From contig NZ_AP018254.1 in the NCBI RefSeq assembly GCF_002368395.1, positions 496,001 to 560,000 on the forward strand: 64,000 nt of DNA. The letters are read 5' to 3'. A program made the translations under genes and the position numbers. The first letter of the stretch is position 1. The number at the start of each line of letters is the position of its first letter. The DNA is from Calothrix sp. NIES-3974. Its GTDB lineage: Bacteria; Cyanobacteriota; Cyanobacteriia; Cyanobacteriales; Nostocaceae. Below, one piece after another: positions 26,159 to 35,314 of this stretch. The notes beneath the pieces are model-generated. The model was not told where the DNA came from, did not search any database, and was given only the letters and a program-made list of their open reading frames with translations.

Positions 26159-26725
26159 ATGGAAGTACAAACCTCGTTCTTGTTATCGATCGGTTCCCTA
26201 ACTGGATGGTTGTTTGGACATCAGAGCCTATCGGGAATGATGAATATTCTCGCTTGGGTGAGTAGTCATCCCCTATGGAGTGTTGTAATTGGATTGCTAT
26301 CAATTGCCGTTGTTTGGAGTATAATTCGGGCAATTGTTCGCGGGATTGAATCTATTAGTGTTACTATTTTGCAAACACCTTTGAAATTAATTTGGCAAGG
26401 GATAAAGTTAATTTTTCAAGGATTAGGAAAGGGTGTATGGTTCGGTTGGAAAAAGTTGACAACAAAATCCTCAGAGGAAACAGAAACTTCTGGGGATAAA
26501 GAAGTTGATGGTACTGTAGAGACTGCGGTAAAGGTTGATGTTGTGCCGATACAATTGCAAACCCAACAGCGATTAGCGGAAATATCCATGCGCTTGGTAC
26601 AGATTCAAAAGGAGCAAACAGAATTGTTAAAGGAAGCAGCCATGCTAATGGAAGGGAATCAGGTCGAGCATCATTTATTAACACCTTTAAATGGCAGTAT
26701 TCAACCTCAAGATGTGAAAAATTAA
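26159..26725 (+). CDS. Hypothetical membrane protein (188 residues)
   Basis: Two hydrophobic stretches lie in the first 60 residues (FLLSIGSLTGWLFGHQS; LWSVVIGLLSIAVVWSIIRA). An amphipathic region (LKLIWQGIKLIFQGLGKGVW) and a soluble C-terminal tail with a heptad-like helix (QQRLAEISMRLVQIQKEQTE) follow. It probably sits in the inner or thylakoid membrane with the tail in the cytoplasm. The start is uncertain: a GTG at 26114 gives 15 more residues. No family is recognised and no partner is adjacent. Confidence 0.75.
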   Translation: MEVQTSFLLSIGSLTGWLFGHQSLSGMMNILAWVSSHPLWSVVIGLLSIAVVWSIIRAIVRGIESISVTILQTPLKLIWQGIKLIFQGLGKGVWFGWKKLTTKSSEETETSGDKEVDGTVETAVKVDVVPIQLQTQQRLAEISMRLVQIQKEQTELLKEAAMLMEGNQVEHHLLTPLNGSIQPQDVKN

Positions 26726-26839
26726 ATTCAAATTAGCGGGGAGTAGGGAGTAAGTAATTGGATGTAAATAATCTGTTTTTAGTTGTGCTTGAGCGCAATA
26801 GAGAGTGGTGGTAAAATTCATAATCAAGCCTTGCTACTG

Positions 26840-27006
26840 AGAGGATGTTTTGAAAGTGTCAATAAATACTTTATCAACCACTTCTGGAAGAGAGTAAATC
26901 GGCTCAAACGGTATATTTGTCGTAATAAACTACTCCCGATTCCCTCCTGCCTACTGCCGAAAAAATGAGAGGTAAAGTATTAAAATCGACCTTTAAAACA
27001 TCCTCT
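26840..27006. mobile_element. MITE family F copy (AGAGGATGTTT ends)
   Basis: 167 bp with terminal inverted repeats AGAGGATGTTT and AAACATCCTCT. It shares the inner AAAGTATTAAAATCGAC end with the copies at 27910-28085 and 9706-9836. The interior differs from the other copies. It has no ORF. Confidence 0.8.
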
Positions 27007-27102
27007 GACTAAATCCGGAATAGGTTCGATTTATTTATTCCTTGAACTGCGACATATTTGTAACTAAATAGTGATTTTTGGGGTGCTTTATAGGTCAAAA
27101 TA

Positions 27103-27855
27103 ATGCGTGCAAATAGTATTGATGATGTGCTGATTTTTCTAGATGAAATAATTCATACAAGTAAAGCCGAACGTAGTCGTATCGGCTTTTTTGCAGCACT
27201 ATATCGACAGGTAACGTTGAAAATACTTGCGGGGATGAATCATGGTTTTTTTGATGATAATCAACGCATGAACCATTTTAGTGCTGAGTTTGCCAATCGT
27301 TATTTTGATGCATTAATTGGTTATAGAGAGGGAGAATTTGTCACCAAAAGCTGGGAGATAGCCTTTACTGCTACCAATCAAACCGACGTGATTATTCTCC
27401 AACATCTTTTATTGGGTATTAATGCTCATATAAACTTAGATTTAGGTATAGTTGCGGCTCAAATTTGTCCAGGGGATAAATTAAAGGACTTTCAGCACGA
27501 TTTTCAGGGAATTAATACTTTATTAATAGATATTTTAGAGGATGTTCAGGGTGTAGTTAATCAATTTTCGCCCTTATTAGATATATTAGATCGAGTTGGT
27601 GGTAGAAAAGATGAGGAAATCATCAAGTTTAGTTTTAAAAAAGCTCGCGCTCAAGCTTGGAAAGTTGCAGAGTATTTCGCAGTATTAAGTGCGGATGAAC
27701 AAATCAAAAGGATTCAAGAATTGGATGAGAAAATTGCTTTTTTAGGACAAATAATTATCAGTCCAAGTCGGATAATTGATAAGGCTTTAGATTTAATTAA
27801 AATGCAGGAAGACGATGATGTGGTCAAAATTATTGATGGGTTAAATTTAGTCTAA
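27103..27855 (+). CDS. DUF5995 family protein
   Basis: A 250-residue soluble helical protein. The family hallmark is the segment HLLLGINAHINLDLGIVAAQ near residues 105-125, preceded by a conserved N-terminal region (GFFAALYRQVTLKI). The His, Asn and Asp residues of this segment could form a metal or ligand site, but no activity is known to me. No signal peptide or membrane segment. It stands alone between two MITE copies. Confidence 0.88.
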   Translation: MRANSIDDVLIFLDEIIHTSKAERSRIGFFAALYRQVTLKILAGMNHGFFDDNQRMNHFSAEFANRYFDALIGYREGEFVTKSWEIAFTATNQTDVIILQHLLLGINAHINLDLGIVAAQICPGDKLKDFQHDFQGINTLLIDILEDVQGVVNQFSPLLDILDRVGGRKDEEIIKFSFKKARAQAWKVAEYFAVLSADEQIKRIQELDEKIAFLGQIIISPSRIIDKALDLIKMQEDDDVVKIIDGLNLV

Positions 27856-27909
27856 TTCGTAATATCCGCTACGCGGGAAGCAAGCTAAATAATTCGTAAT
27901 GGTCTATGG

Positions 27910-28085
27910 TAAGAGGATGTTTATCAAGTATTAATTATCACTATTTTGACTATCGTCCAAACTCTGGACATGGGGTTATAAAGCTGATTTTTCCTTCGAG
28001 AGTACAAACGCGACATATCGCGTCTCTTCCCATTCCCAAAAACGATAATTCAAGTATTAAAATCGACTTTTAAAACATCCTCTTA
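27910..28085. mobile_element. MITE family F, best-preserved copy
   Basis: 176 bp with perfect 13-bp terminal inverted repeats, TAAGAGGATGTTT and AAACATCCTCTTA. If the outer TA is the target, the ends fit an IS630/Tc1-like TA-duplicating element. It contains an ACGCGACATATCGCGT palindrome. Copies lie at 51974-52149 and 26840-27006, with fragments at 9594-9836. Confidence 0.85.
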
Positions 28086-28220
28086 AAAAACTGGCATTTT
28101 TAATTTTTTAGGTCTTGTGAAAAGCGGAATAGTTGGGTTAATTGAAAAATTTTAAGTTATTACTGTTGGGTTGCGATCGCATAATTGGGTTATGTAATCA
28201 TCCTTAAATACACTGCATAC

Positions 28221-28379
28221 CTACCTTTTCCCTCGCTCCCATGCTCCACGTGGGAGCAGGATCTGCGAGGTTCCTACCTCGTGAATGAAGGCAGTAGCCC
28301 TCACTGACTAAGTGACCACGCGGATCATGGTCACTAGATCAAAAGTTAATACTCGGTTTATTTCAGCCAACCAGCACTA
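28221..28379. repeat. Reverse-orientation copy of the 53/138-bp repeat units
   Basis: Reverse complement of one 53-bp unit plus most of one 138-bp unit from 21559-21940. Shared stretches are ATACTCGGTTTATTTCAGCC and CTTTTCCCTCGCTCCCATGC. Here the units occur once each and in the same relative order. Confidence 0.75.
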
Positions 28380-28671
28380 GTATGTTGAGAATAAAATCGG
28401 TAAACCTGGAATCAGTCAGTTATTGAGTTTGTTCTCAACCAATTGAATGAGGTTACTTTGAACCTTAACTTTCAAAATCATTGATTCACAGGAATTGTAG
28501 CGTTTAAAATTAGTCGTAGCGAGCTTCGACCTAGGAGTATTCACGTTAATTAGGGTTTTCTTTATTTAAAAGCTTTTGTGAGTAGTCAAGCTATGTTTCT
28601 CTAAGTCATTCCCTACTGACATCCTAGTTGAGGTGATTTAGGTGTTAGCACTTCTCCCATCGAAACCGCTC

Positions 28672-28772
28672 AAAAAAATGTTCATCCTTCATACCTGGGA
28701 TACTCTCCAAAACCGGGTGAACAATAAGGATATTTTCCCTAAAAGACTTGCGGTGAGGGACTTAGAGGCTGT
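28672..28772 (-). ncRNA. Candidate Fur-controlled small RNA
   Basis: A transcript of about 100 nt is predicted from a Fur-like box with an internal GATAAT (-10-like) to an intrinsic terminator. On the minus strand the terminator stem TGTTCACCC / GGATGAACA (8 of 9 paired) is followed by seven T residues. No ORF of useful size lies between, and no protein gene is near on either strand (the nearest is about 460 bp away). A conserved cyanobacterial Fur-regulated sRNA (IsaR1) is known, and this could be a counterpart, but I cannot confirm identity. The transcription start is a guess. Confidence 0.45.
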
Positions 28773-28776
28773 GAAG

Positions 28777-28791
28777 TGATTATCATTATCA
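28777..28791. promoter_or_regulatory. Fur-box-like operator
   Basis: TGATTATCATTATCA matches the 7-1-7 Fur consensus TGATAATNATTATCA at 14 of the 15 positions (N counted as a match). The match extends as a near-palindrome to GTGATTATCATTATCAC. It suggests iron-dependent repression of the transcript that starts here. Confidence 0.55.
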
Positions 28792-29189
28792 CGGCAAGAA
28801 AATAATAAACCCTTGGAGCCATAACTTGATGTTAACAATAACCCCTATTTAAATCAACTCCTTTTCTGAATTTTTTGATTCCCCAAACTGCGATCGCGTG
28901 GTGAAGGTATGGAAATACATCAAATGTTTGTTCGGGTGAGATTGGGGATTTAATTTTACTAGAAGCACTGGAGCTAATAGATTATGGAGAGAATTTATAC
29001 CAATTTGAAAAAGAATGCAACAGATGAATCGTGTAGAGATTCAGCATTACTACGTCTCATATTGAGTATGTGTTGCAAACATTTTTGGAATCGTTAATTA
29101 GTGGATATGAGTACAGGTTAACACGGCAACATTACAAGCGTCTCCAGATAGAAATGGATTAAAAGCGATCGCCTTGATAATTTTCTGAT

Positions 29190-29212
29190 AAAGTCCTCTT
29201 GTGGAGGACTTT
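29190..29212 (-). terminator. Intrinsic terminator of the epimerase gene
   Basis: A perfect 9-bp stem, AAAGTCCTC / GAGGACTTT, with a 5-base loop lies 38 bp past the epimerase stop. On the minus strand it leads into TTTATC. The rest of the gap 28380-29189 shows no gene, but has a GTAGAGATTCAGCATTACTACGT-like palindrome relic near 29030. Confidence 0.7.
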
Positions 29213-29249
29213 TGCAATTACACTCGATAATAGCGGGCAACTTGGTAAA

Positions 29250-30197
29250 TCAATACAGCCTCTGAATCCACTCCCATTCTTGAGTTAAACCATCGCGTAG
29301 GGAAATCTGAGGTTGCCAACCAAGTAGTTTCTGGGCTTTACTAATATCTGCGGCTGTATGGCGTGCATCTCCCATTGCTTTGCCAATATGGTTACGTTGA
29401 ATGGGTTGGCCGACAATTTCCTCCATAGTTTGCAAAACCTGGGAGAGAACCACCCGACTCCCACCACCGATATTAAAAATTTCCCCCACCGCATCCGGAG
29501 CATTAGCAGCAGCTAAATTAGCTGCAACAGCATCGCTGACAAAGGTAAAATCACGGGTTTGTTCGCCGTCACCGTAGATGGGAATGGCTTGGTTGTCCAA
29601 AACAGCTTTAAAGAATTTGTGGAAAGCCATATCAGGACGTTGGCGAGGTCCATAAACGGTAAAATAGCGGAGAGAGACAAAGGGAACACCGAAGTTTTTG
29701 TGATACAGCATACATAACCGTTCCGCCGCTAATTTAGTGATACCGTAGGGAGAAACCGGTGCTGGACAAATACCTTCGTGGGTGGGTAAGGTTTCCGCAT
29801 CGCCATACACACTGGATGTGGAAGCAAATACGAACCGTTGCAGGTTTTTGGCATCTTTGGCGGCTTCGAGTATTACCTGAGTAGCGTTAATATTGCGTTC
29901 AGTATACATGCGAAAACCCTGTCCCCAGCTTGCACGTACCCCAGCTTGAGCAGCTTGGTGGTAGACTACATCCACATCGGCTAGCAACTTGTGCCAATCT
30001 AGGGTTTGGATTTCCGCTTCAATTAATTCAAACTGGGGGTGGTCTTGAAGATGGGCAATATTTTTGCGTTTGAGGTTGGTATCGTAGTAATCATTAAATT
30101 CATCAATTCCGATTACCTCATGTCCCTGCTGAAGTAAGGTATCGGTCAGATGGGAACCGATAAAACCACCTGCTCCGGTAACGATTTTTTTCGCCAT
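29250..30197 (-). CDS. NAD-dependent sugar-nucleotide epimerase/dehydratase
   Basis: A 315-residue short-chain dehydrogenase-fold enzyme. The NAD loop is TGAGGFIGSHL near the N-terminus. The catalytic Ser/Thr and Tyr-x3-Lys are in ASTSSVYGD and SPYGITKLAAERL. The C-terminal sugar-nucleotide region has RYFTVYGPRQRPDMAF and IYGDGEQTRDFTFV. It most resembles UDP-glucuronate or UDP-glucose 4-epimerases of polysaccharide synthesis (RYFTVYGPRQRPDMA is common in that group). It is cytoplasmic. Nearby envelope genes (acyltransferases, glycosyltransferases) fit such a role, but it is not in an operon with them. Confidence 0.93.
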   Translation of the reverse strand: MAKKIVTGAGGFIGSHLTDTLLQQGHEVIGIDEFNDYYDTNLKRKNIAHLQDHPQFELIEAEIQTLDWHKLLADVDVVYHQAAQAGVRASWGQGFRMYTERNINATQVILEAAKDAKNLQRFVFASTSSVYGDAETLPTHEGICPAPVSPYGITKLAAERLCMLYHKNFGVPFVSLRYFTVYGPRQRPDMAFHKFFKAVLDNQAIPIYGDGEQTRDFTFVSDAVAANLAAANAPDAVGEIFNIGGGSRVVLSQVLQTMEEIVGQPIQRNHIGKAMGDARHTAADISKAQKLLGWQPQISLRDGLTQEWEWIQRLY

Positions 30198-30350
30198 AAT
30201 TTTCGATGATTTTGAATTTTTGTCTGGTTTAAGTCAACATTCACAAGGTTAATCTGGATACTCCCCTCCATGCTACAGAAATTGTCACCAAATAGTTTTT
30301 AACCCATCACCCTGTGCTAAAACTTCAAGTTTTCTTCTTTCCCTACATCC

Positions 30351-30592
30351 ATTGCTGACAAGTTAAGCTCATTAGTCTTTTGTCAATAAATAATAATGCT
30401 CAAAATATTCTCAAAATCTGGATGAATAGAATAAACATGATTTTGAAGGATGCGATCGCTAAATTTTCAATGCATGATTTATTCTGGTGCGGAAAACCCA
30501 GTGCAAAGGTAAATTTAATACTTTTTATTCACCTCACTTTTAAGGATAATTACGAGTTGACAAAACTAATTTCACCTTAACTTGTCACGAAT
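30351..30592 (+). mobile_element. MITE family A, copy with internal insert
   Basis: 242 bp, starting ATTGCTGACAAGTTAA and ending TTAACTTGTCACGAAT (14 of 16 bases inverted). It matches the copy at 4004-4192, except for an extra stretch of about 65 bp after the HIP1-containing core. No target duplication is evident. It lies in the gap 30198-30928. The same gap also has, near 30720-30770, the segment GCAGGGTTGTCGTAGACTAG that recurs near 8060 (reversed) and 44500 (reversed). Confidence 0.8.
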
Positions 30593-30928
30593 GTCCTGCT
30601 TCTTCGACTCCAGAAAGCTTACCTTCACCCAGTATTTTTGGGGTTGATTGAGTGCTACTGGTTCATCCCATAGTTTCCGAGGGGTTCGTATAGTGGCTTG
30701 AGGGAGGAAAAAGTTTTAATATAGGGCGCTATACCCGCAGGGTTGTCGTAGACTAGCGCTACTACGTGACTTTAATTTACCCATCAACGATGAATGGGAC
30801 AGAACACTACTTGCGATCGCCACTTGCCGAAAAATACCCAGTACATTTATAAAATCCCCATGAAGAATACCGATAATGGTATGCAAATGTATAGAATCTT
30901 GAAGATAATCTAAAATAAATTTTGAAAT

Positions 30929-31654
30929 ATGCACTTATTGGAAGCCTCTGCGAACATGGAGCATTTGTTAATCTCGAAGCAGCAACAGCCTTTAAAAATA
31001 GTTGTTTTGGGGGACAGCCTTGTATATGGATTTGGAGACCCAGAAGGTGGTGGTTGGGTAGAAAGATTGCGACGGGAATGGATGTGTCCACAGCGTCCAG
31101 GTCATATTTTATATAACTTGGGAGTACGGGGCGATCGCACTAGTCAAGTTGCTCAACGTCTAGAAACTGAGTTTCGTCATCGAGGAGAACTGCGCAATCG
31201 TGTCCCCGATTTGATTATTTTATCGGTTGGTGTCAACGATTCTGCACGGGTGGGACGTTTAGATGGTAAACCCTACACGGAATTAAGCCGATTTGAAACC
31301 CAGATTGGGGACTTACTTGACCATGCAAGTCAGCTGTGTCCCGTCTTATTTGTAGGTATGGTTCCCGTGAACGAAGAAAAAATGCCATTTCTCGATTGTT
31401 TATATTACAATCATGCCGACCAATACATATATAAGGAAATTACTCGTCAAGCATGTTGCGATCGCCGTATACCCTATTTGGATATTTTTCAACAATGGAT
31501 GGCACATTCCCAGGATTGGATTAACGCACGTTTAAGCAATGATGGTTTACATCCAAACGCTCTGGGATATCAAACTTTGCTGAATGCTGTCAAAAATTGG
31601 GACGCAATTCCCACTCAATACTCCAGTAAAACCCTTTGTCAGGCTAGTATTTAA
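30929..31654 (+). CDS. GDSL/SGNH-family hydrolase
   Basis: A 241-residue hydrolase with a flavodoxin-like fold. The four family blocks are seen: Ser30 in VVLGDSLVYGFGD, Gly in NLGVRGDRT, Asn in SVGVNDSARVG, and the Asp-x-x-His pair in SNDGLHPNALGY. Members are esterases, lipases or carbohydrate deacetylases; the substrate is not given by the sequence. There is no signal peptide, so it is cytoplasmic. An alternative start is Met 10. It stands alone with a normal length. Confidence 0.92.
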   Translation: MHLLEASANMEHLLISKQQQPLKIVVLGDSLVYGFGDPEGGGWVERLRREWMCPQRPGHILYNLGVRGDRTSQVAQRLETEFRHRGELRNRVPDLIILSVGVNDSARVGRLDGKPYTELSRFETQIGDLLDHASQLCPVLFVGMVPVNEEKMPFLDCLYYNHADQYIYKEITRQACCDRRIPYLDIFQQWMAHSQDWINARLSNDGLHPNALGYQTLLNAVKNWDAIPTQYSSKTLCQASI

Positions 31655-31814
31655 CTATTAAAGCTTGTATAGATTGTAAGTATTGTGAGTAGGGAGTAGG
31701 GAGTAGTAGAAGATGGAGCTAGATGTACATAAGTAACGAGTGCGTAAGTTTTATCATCGTTTGCAAACAAGACGAAAAGTAATCCAAAATCCAAAATCCA
31801 AAATCCAAAATCAA

Positions 31815-32249
31815 ATGACTCCAACATTATTTGGCCGTTGGCAAACACGTTTACTACTATTAGGAACAGTAGGAATCCTAATTTCCCTACCCTTTGCAAT
31901 GGGTATTATCGGTCCTGGTGCAAACTCAGTTTATTACTGGATACTTGGATATGTCGCCATTTTTGGTTTAGCTTGGGATATATTGTATAACCAGATACAA
32001 AAATACCGATGGGATCGGGATTGGCCAGCAGCGTATCAGTTAATGGCTGGTATCTGGGAGATGGTTTTTGTGTTTTGCGGGGTCAAGCTATTCGGCTTTT
32101 TACCAATTCCGATTCCCAAAGAAGAATTAGACTCTTTGGCCTTTCTATCCCACTACAGTCTAGTTTGGTTAGGGGTATTTATCTGTTCCCAAAGTGTGAT
32201 GCGAATCATTTTCCCCCGTTGGCGTTTTCGCGGAGGACAATGGCTATAA
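31815..32249 (+). CDS. Hypothetical four-helix membrane protein
   Basis: 144 residues with about four hydrophobic helices (LLLLGTVGILISLPFAMGII; VYYWILGYVAIFGLAWDILY; MAGIWEMVFVFCGVKLFGFL; YSLVWLGVFICSQSVMRIIF) and a positively charged C-terminal end. The frame extends upstream to 31740, but those residues (VIQNPKSKIQNQ) translate the AATCCAAAATCC heptamer repeat, so the ATG at 31815 is preferred. The family is not recognised; it looks like a conserved cyanobacterial membrane protein. Confidence 0.8.
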   Translation: MTPTLFGRWQTRLLLLGTVGILISLPFAMGIIGPGANSVYYWILGYVAIFGLAWDILYNQIQKYRWDRDWPAAYQLMAGIWEMVFVFCGVKLFGFLPIPIPKEELDSLAFLSHYSLVWLGVFICSQSVMRIIFPRWRFRGGQWL

Positions 32250-33511
32250 AAACAAAAATTTCATAAATTATTTGTATAGTTTTGGTAAATTAAGTAGTTT
32301 TGCGATATTATATCGGTAATATTAAATCACTACTCTTGATATATATTAATGTTTGAGTAGCGGTGATAGCCTAGAATACAAAAGTATTCTGAATCAATTA
32401 TTGCCTAATTGTTCAATTTCATCGGAGTTGCTGGGTCATCTAGTCTTGTGGAATGGGTTTTACTAATGAAAGTAGCAGCACAACACGATAACTGGCTGCA
32501 ACTAAGCCGTTACTTGAATCGGGGAAGATTATATTTGTTTGCCCCAATGGTGGATTTTAATGTAATGGCAGAAGTTGGAGACGCTCCCCCTTGATATTGG
32601 GTAAGGTTTGCCATTGAGTTCAGAAATATTTGCATAATTAAATTATCTAAACGGTATAGCTCTGGGGAAGTGTTTATAATAAGTTAAATTTTCAGGTGTC
32701 TTAGCTGCGCACCCTATATGCCTGTGGTGATTACAAGTGCGTGACAAGCGTTGAGTAATGAACAGATTTTTCTACTACTCCTAATTTCCCTAGTCGCTGA
32801 AAGTTGAAGGAGTTTGTGAGAAATACGGGCTGAATTTTTGATGAATAAATATCTTCCAAGTAATGGGAGTTATATTGTGTTCTGTATCCATGACTCGGTA
32901 GCTGATTCGAGCCTAGTTGGAAACGAAATTTGTTCCGAACTATTTAGTGATAGTCATGTCAGTATAGTATTTGTTTGGCTCTCATTTTTACTGACAGCTC
33001 GGCTTTTGTGTAAACTTGTCGTAAATTCGTCAAAAATAGTTAAATAACAGAATATTACTAGTTTTTAGATAACCCGAAGAAAACTGTTATGGTGAGGTTT
33101 GAGTAACTAATATCCAAAATTTATATATTTAACAGATGATGAATTTCAACCTGTTATTTTCACGGATTTAGTGCTAACTAGAGAAACCCATTAGCAGGTA
33201 ATTAAGGAGGGAGATAAATAATTTTGAGATGGAAAACAAAAATTAATTTTTTCCATTCTTTCTTTTGATTCTCTGAGAAAATAATTGTATTACTTGTGTT
33301 GTCTAATTGCTCTAAAATTTGTTCCTTTTAAGACTAAGGGTAAATCAAAACAGATTTATTTGGATAATTCGCTGAAAATGCCTAAATATAATTCCTAGAT
33401 ATCTCTGTGTATTCGATTTCAAATCAAAAACTATCTGCCATTTGGATTAGGCATAAATCAAGATAAATAACTATCAATCCAAGACTTCAAAAGCCGATTT
33501 TAACAATAATC
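32250..33511. other. Long non-coding gap
   Basis: AT-rich. A degraded ATTTCTCACAA-family end (TTTGTGAGAAATACGGG) is at about 32813-32829. Open frames here (61 and 69 codons) lack protein-like composition or a ribosome binding site. An AAGGAGGGA motif near 33204 precedes only a five-codon frame. I see no gene. Confidence 0.5.
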
Positions 33512-34240
33512 ATGGGAAGACGTATGAATAAATTGAAACGATTTTATGAATTGCTAATCACAACTTTGTTTGGCGCTATCCCCACCCTATTTCTGGGACC
33601 CAAATTACGAAATGTAATCTATAGAACCATCTTTGCTCGTTTAGGTAAATCAGTGTATATCCAAGACGGAGTAGAACTGGTAAATGCATATTGCGCGGAA
33701 ATCGGTGATGGTGTGCATATTTTTCGGGGAGTCCGATTCAATGCTGCTGGTGAGAACAATCATATTCGTTTGGAAAGTGGTGTGGCATTAGAAAGGAACG
33801 TTGATATTGGCTGTTTAGACCACACCAATATTACGATTAAGAAAGGCACATTTATCGGTTCCGATGTTTGTATCACAGGACCTGGTGATATCGTAATTGG
33901 GGAAAGATGTTTAATTGCTGCTCACTGTGGAATTTATGCAAACAACCATCGTTTTCACAATATAGAAGAACCTATAACTGTTCAGGGAATTAGTCGTAAA
34001 GGTATAGTAATTGAAGATGATTGTTGGTTAGGTCATGCTGTAACGGTATTAGATGGTGTCACCATTGGTAAAGGTAGTGTGATTGGTGCTGGTGCAGTTG
34101 TGACTAAGGATATTCCACCCTATTCGGTTGCAGTGGGTGTCCCAGCTAAAGTAATTAAAAATCGTCTTGTTGATGGTGAACCAAATCAGGGAATTAAATT
34201 TAGTGATTTGGTAAAGCAAAGTTTGACTACTTCTAATTAA
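33512..34240 (+). CDS. Left-handed beta-helix acyltransferase (first paralogue)
   Basis: A 242-residue hexapeptide-repeat transferase. After a helical N-terminus (LLITTLFGAIPTLFLGPKLR) come LbH turns such as IGDGVHIFRGVRF, then the active-site region ANNHRFHNIEEPITVQG and the C-terminal turns VIEDDCWLGHAVTVLDGV, IGKGSVIGAGAVV, which end in SVAVGVPAKVIKNR. This is the CatB/NodL/WbbJ type: it transfers acetyl or similar groups from acyl-CoA to sugars or other acceptors, as a trimer. The catalytic His is probably in NNHRF. The next gene is a paralogue. Confidence 0.93.
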   Translation: MGRRMNKLKRFYELLITTLFGAIPTLFLGPKLRNVIYRTIFARLGKSVYIQDGVELVNAYCAEIGDGVHIFRGVRFNAAGENNHIRLESGVALERNVDIGCLDHTNITIKKGTFIGSDVCITGPGDIVIGERCLIAAHCGIYANNHRFHNIEEPITVQGISRKGIVIEDDCWLGHAVTVLDGVTIGKGSVIGAGAVVTKDIPPYSVAVGVPAKVIKNRLVDGEPNQGIKFSDLVKQSLTTSN

Positions 34241-34342
34241 ATAGCTGATTGAGTTAGTTGTGTGAGTGATGATTCAAAGAGAATATTTAGCCATTTAGCC
34301 TTTAAATCATCACTGTATAGAGAATTAAATCTCAAAAAATAT

Positions 34343-34463
34343 AGGACTTACACACTCGTTGTGAGAAATCAGGTGTTTGGGATTGCTACCTTACGACCCT
34401 ACGGTCGATCCGCTACGCGAAGAAGTGCAATGACGATATTGACATTGTTCTTGCGTAAGTCCT
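34343..34463. mobile_element. MITE-like element with AGGACTTACRC ends
   Basis: 121 bp between the two acyltransferase genes. The ends are AGGACTTACAC and GCGTAAGTCCT, matching at 10 of 11 positions. It contains GACCCTACGGTCGATCCGCT, a stretch that recurs near 40340 and 58460. It has no ORF. Confidence 0.7.
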
Positions 34464-34561
34464 GAAAATATCAAAAGTGTTTTTTGTATCTAGTTGGTTT
34501 GAAAAGTACATTTTGCCATTTTTATTCGCCAAAATTTTTTAGTAACATCTGTGTTCGCATC

Positions 34562-35314
34562 ATGAATGGAAGAATCACGAATAAAAAAATTCATCGCCTT
34601 CTCGAATTCATCCTCCTCAATTTGCTTTCAGGAATTCCCACCCGGATTATCGGTTCCCATTTACGAGTGTGGTTTTATCGGTTAATTTTTCGACGGATTG
34701 GTAAAAACACCTGGATTCAACATAATGTGGATTTTATGAATACATCAGCAATTGAATTGGGTGATGGAGTACAAATCCTAAGAAATGTGAATGTGAATGC
34801 CATCGGGGATAACAACAGAGTCATTTTTGAAGATGGTGTTCAGATTCAATACGGGGTCGATATTCGTGCTTTGGATAACACATACTTTTTTATAGATAAG
34901 GATACATATATTGGTCCCTATGTTTGTTTTGCTGGTCCAGGAAATATCCGCATTGGCAAATCTTGTTTAATCGCCGCCCATACGGGTATACATGCGAACA
35001 ACCATAATTTTGCCGATCCAACGGTTGATATTGCTTCCCAAGGAGTAACCCGGAAAGGGATTGTGATTGGTGATGACTGTTGGTTGGGTCATGGTGTCAC
35101 AGTTATCGATGGAGTGACGATTGGTAAAGGTTGTGTAATTGGTGCAGGTTCTGTGGTGACTAGGGATATTCCCCCCTATTCGGTTGCGGTTGGGGTTCCA
35201 GCGAAAGTAATTAGACAACGAAAACCAACCTTGAATCAGTCGGAGGAAGTACAGCAACGAGAAAGGATAGAGATGGAACAGTTGATGAGAATAGAACGCA
35301 TTTCTAGTAGATAG
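34562..35314 (+). CDS. Left-handed beta-helix acyltransferase (second paralogue)
   Basis: 250 residues from the ATG at 34562; an upstream TTG would add a poor N-terminus. It is clearly paralogous to the preceding acyltransferase: same helical N-terminus (LLNLLSGIPTRIIGSHLRV), the same LIAAHTGIHANNHNF active-site turn and the same ending SVAVGVPAKVIRQR. It adds a 28-residue charged tail (ESEEVQQRERIEMEQL-like; it reads SEEVQQRERIEMEQLMR). The pair probably arose by tandem duplication and may acylate sugars of one polysaccharide or glycolipid. The substrate is unknown. Confidence 0.93.
   Translation: MNGRITNKKIHRLLEFILLNLLSGIPTRIIGSHLRVWFYRLIFRRIGKNTWIQHNVDFMNTSAIELGDGVQILRNVNVNAIGDNNRVIFEDGVQIQYGVDIRALDNTYFFIDKDTYIGPYVCFAGPGNIRIGKSCLIAAHTGIHANNHNFADPTVDIASQGVTRKGIVIGDDCWLGHGVTVIDGVTIGKGCVIGAGSVVTRDIPPYSVAVGVPAKVIRQRKPTLNQSEEVQQRERIEMEQLMRIERISSR

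Noticed and set aside
28672-28772. Naming the Fur-controlled candidate as IsaR1
   Set aside because: The layout fits, but I could not check sequence homology, and the predicted length is longer than the 68 nt I recall for IsaR1.
32838-33047. 69-codon frame in the 32-33 kb gap
   Set aside because: Begins without a ribosome binding site, has no recognisable domain and lies next to a degraded inverted-repeat end.
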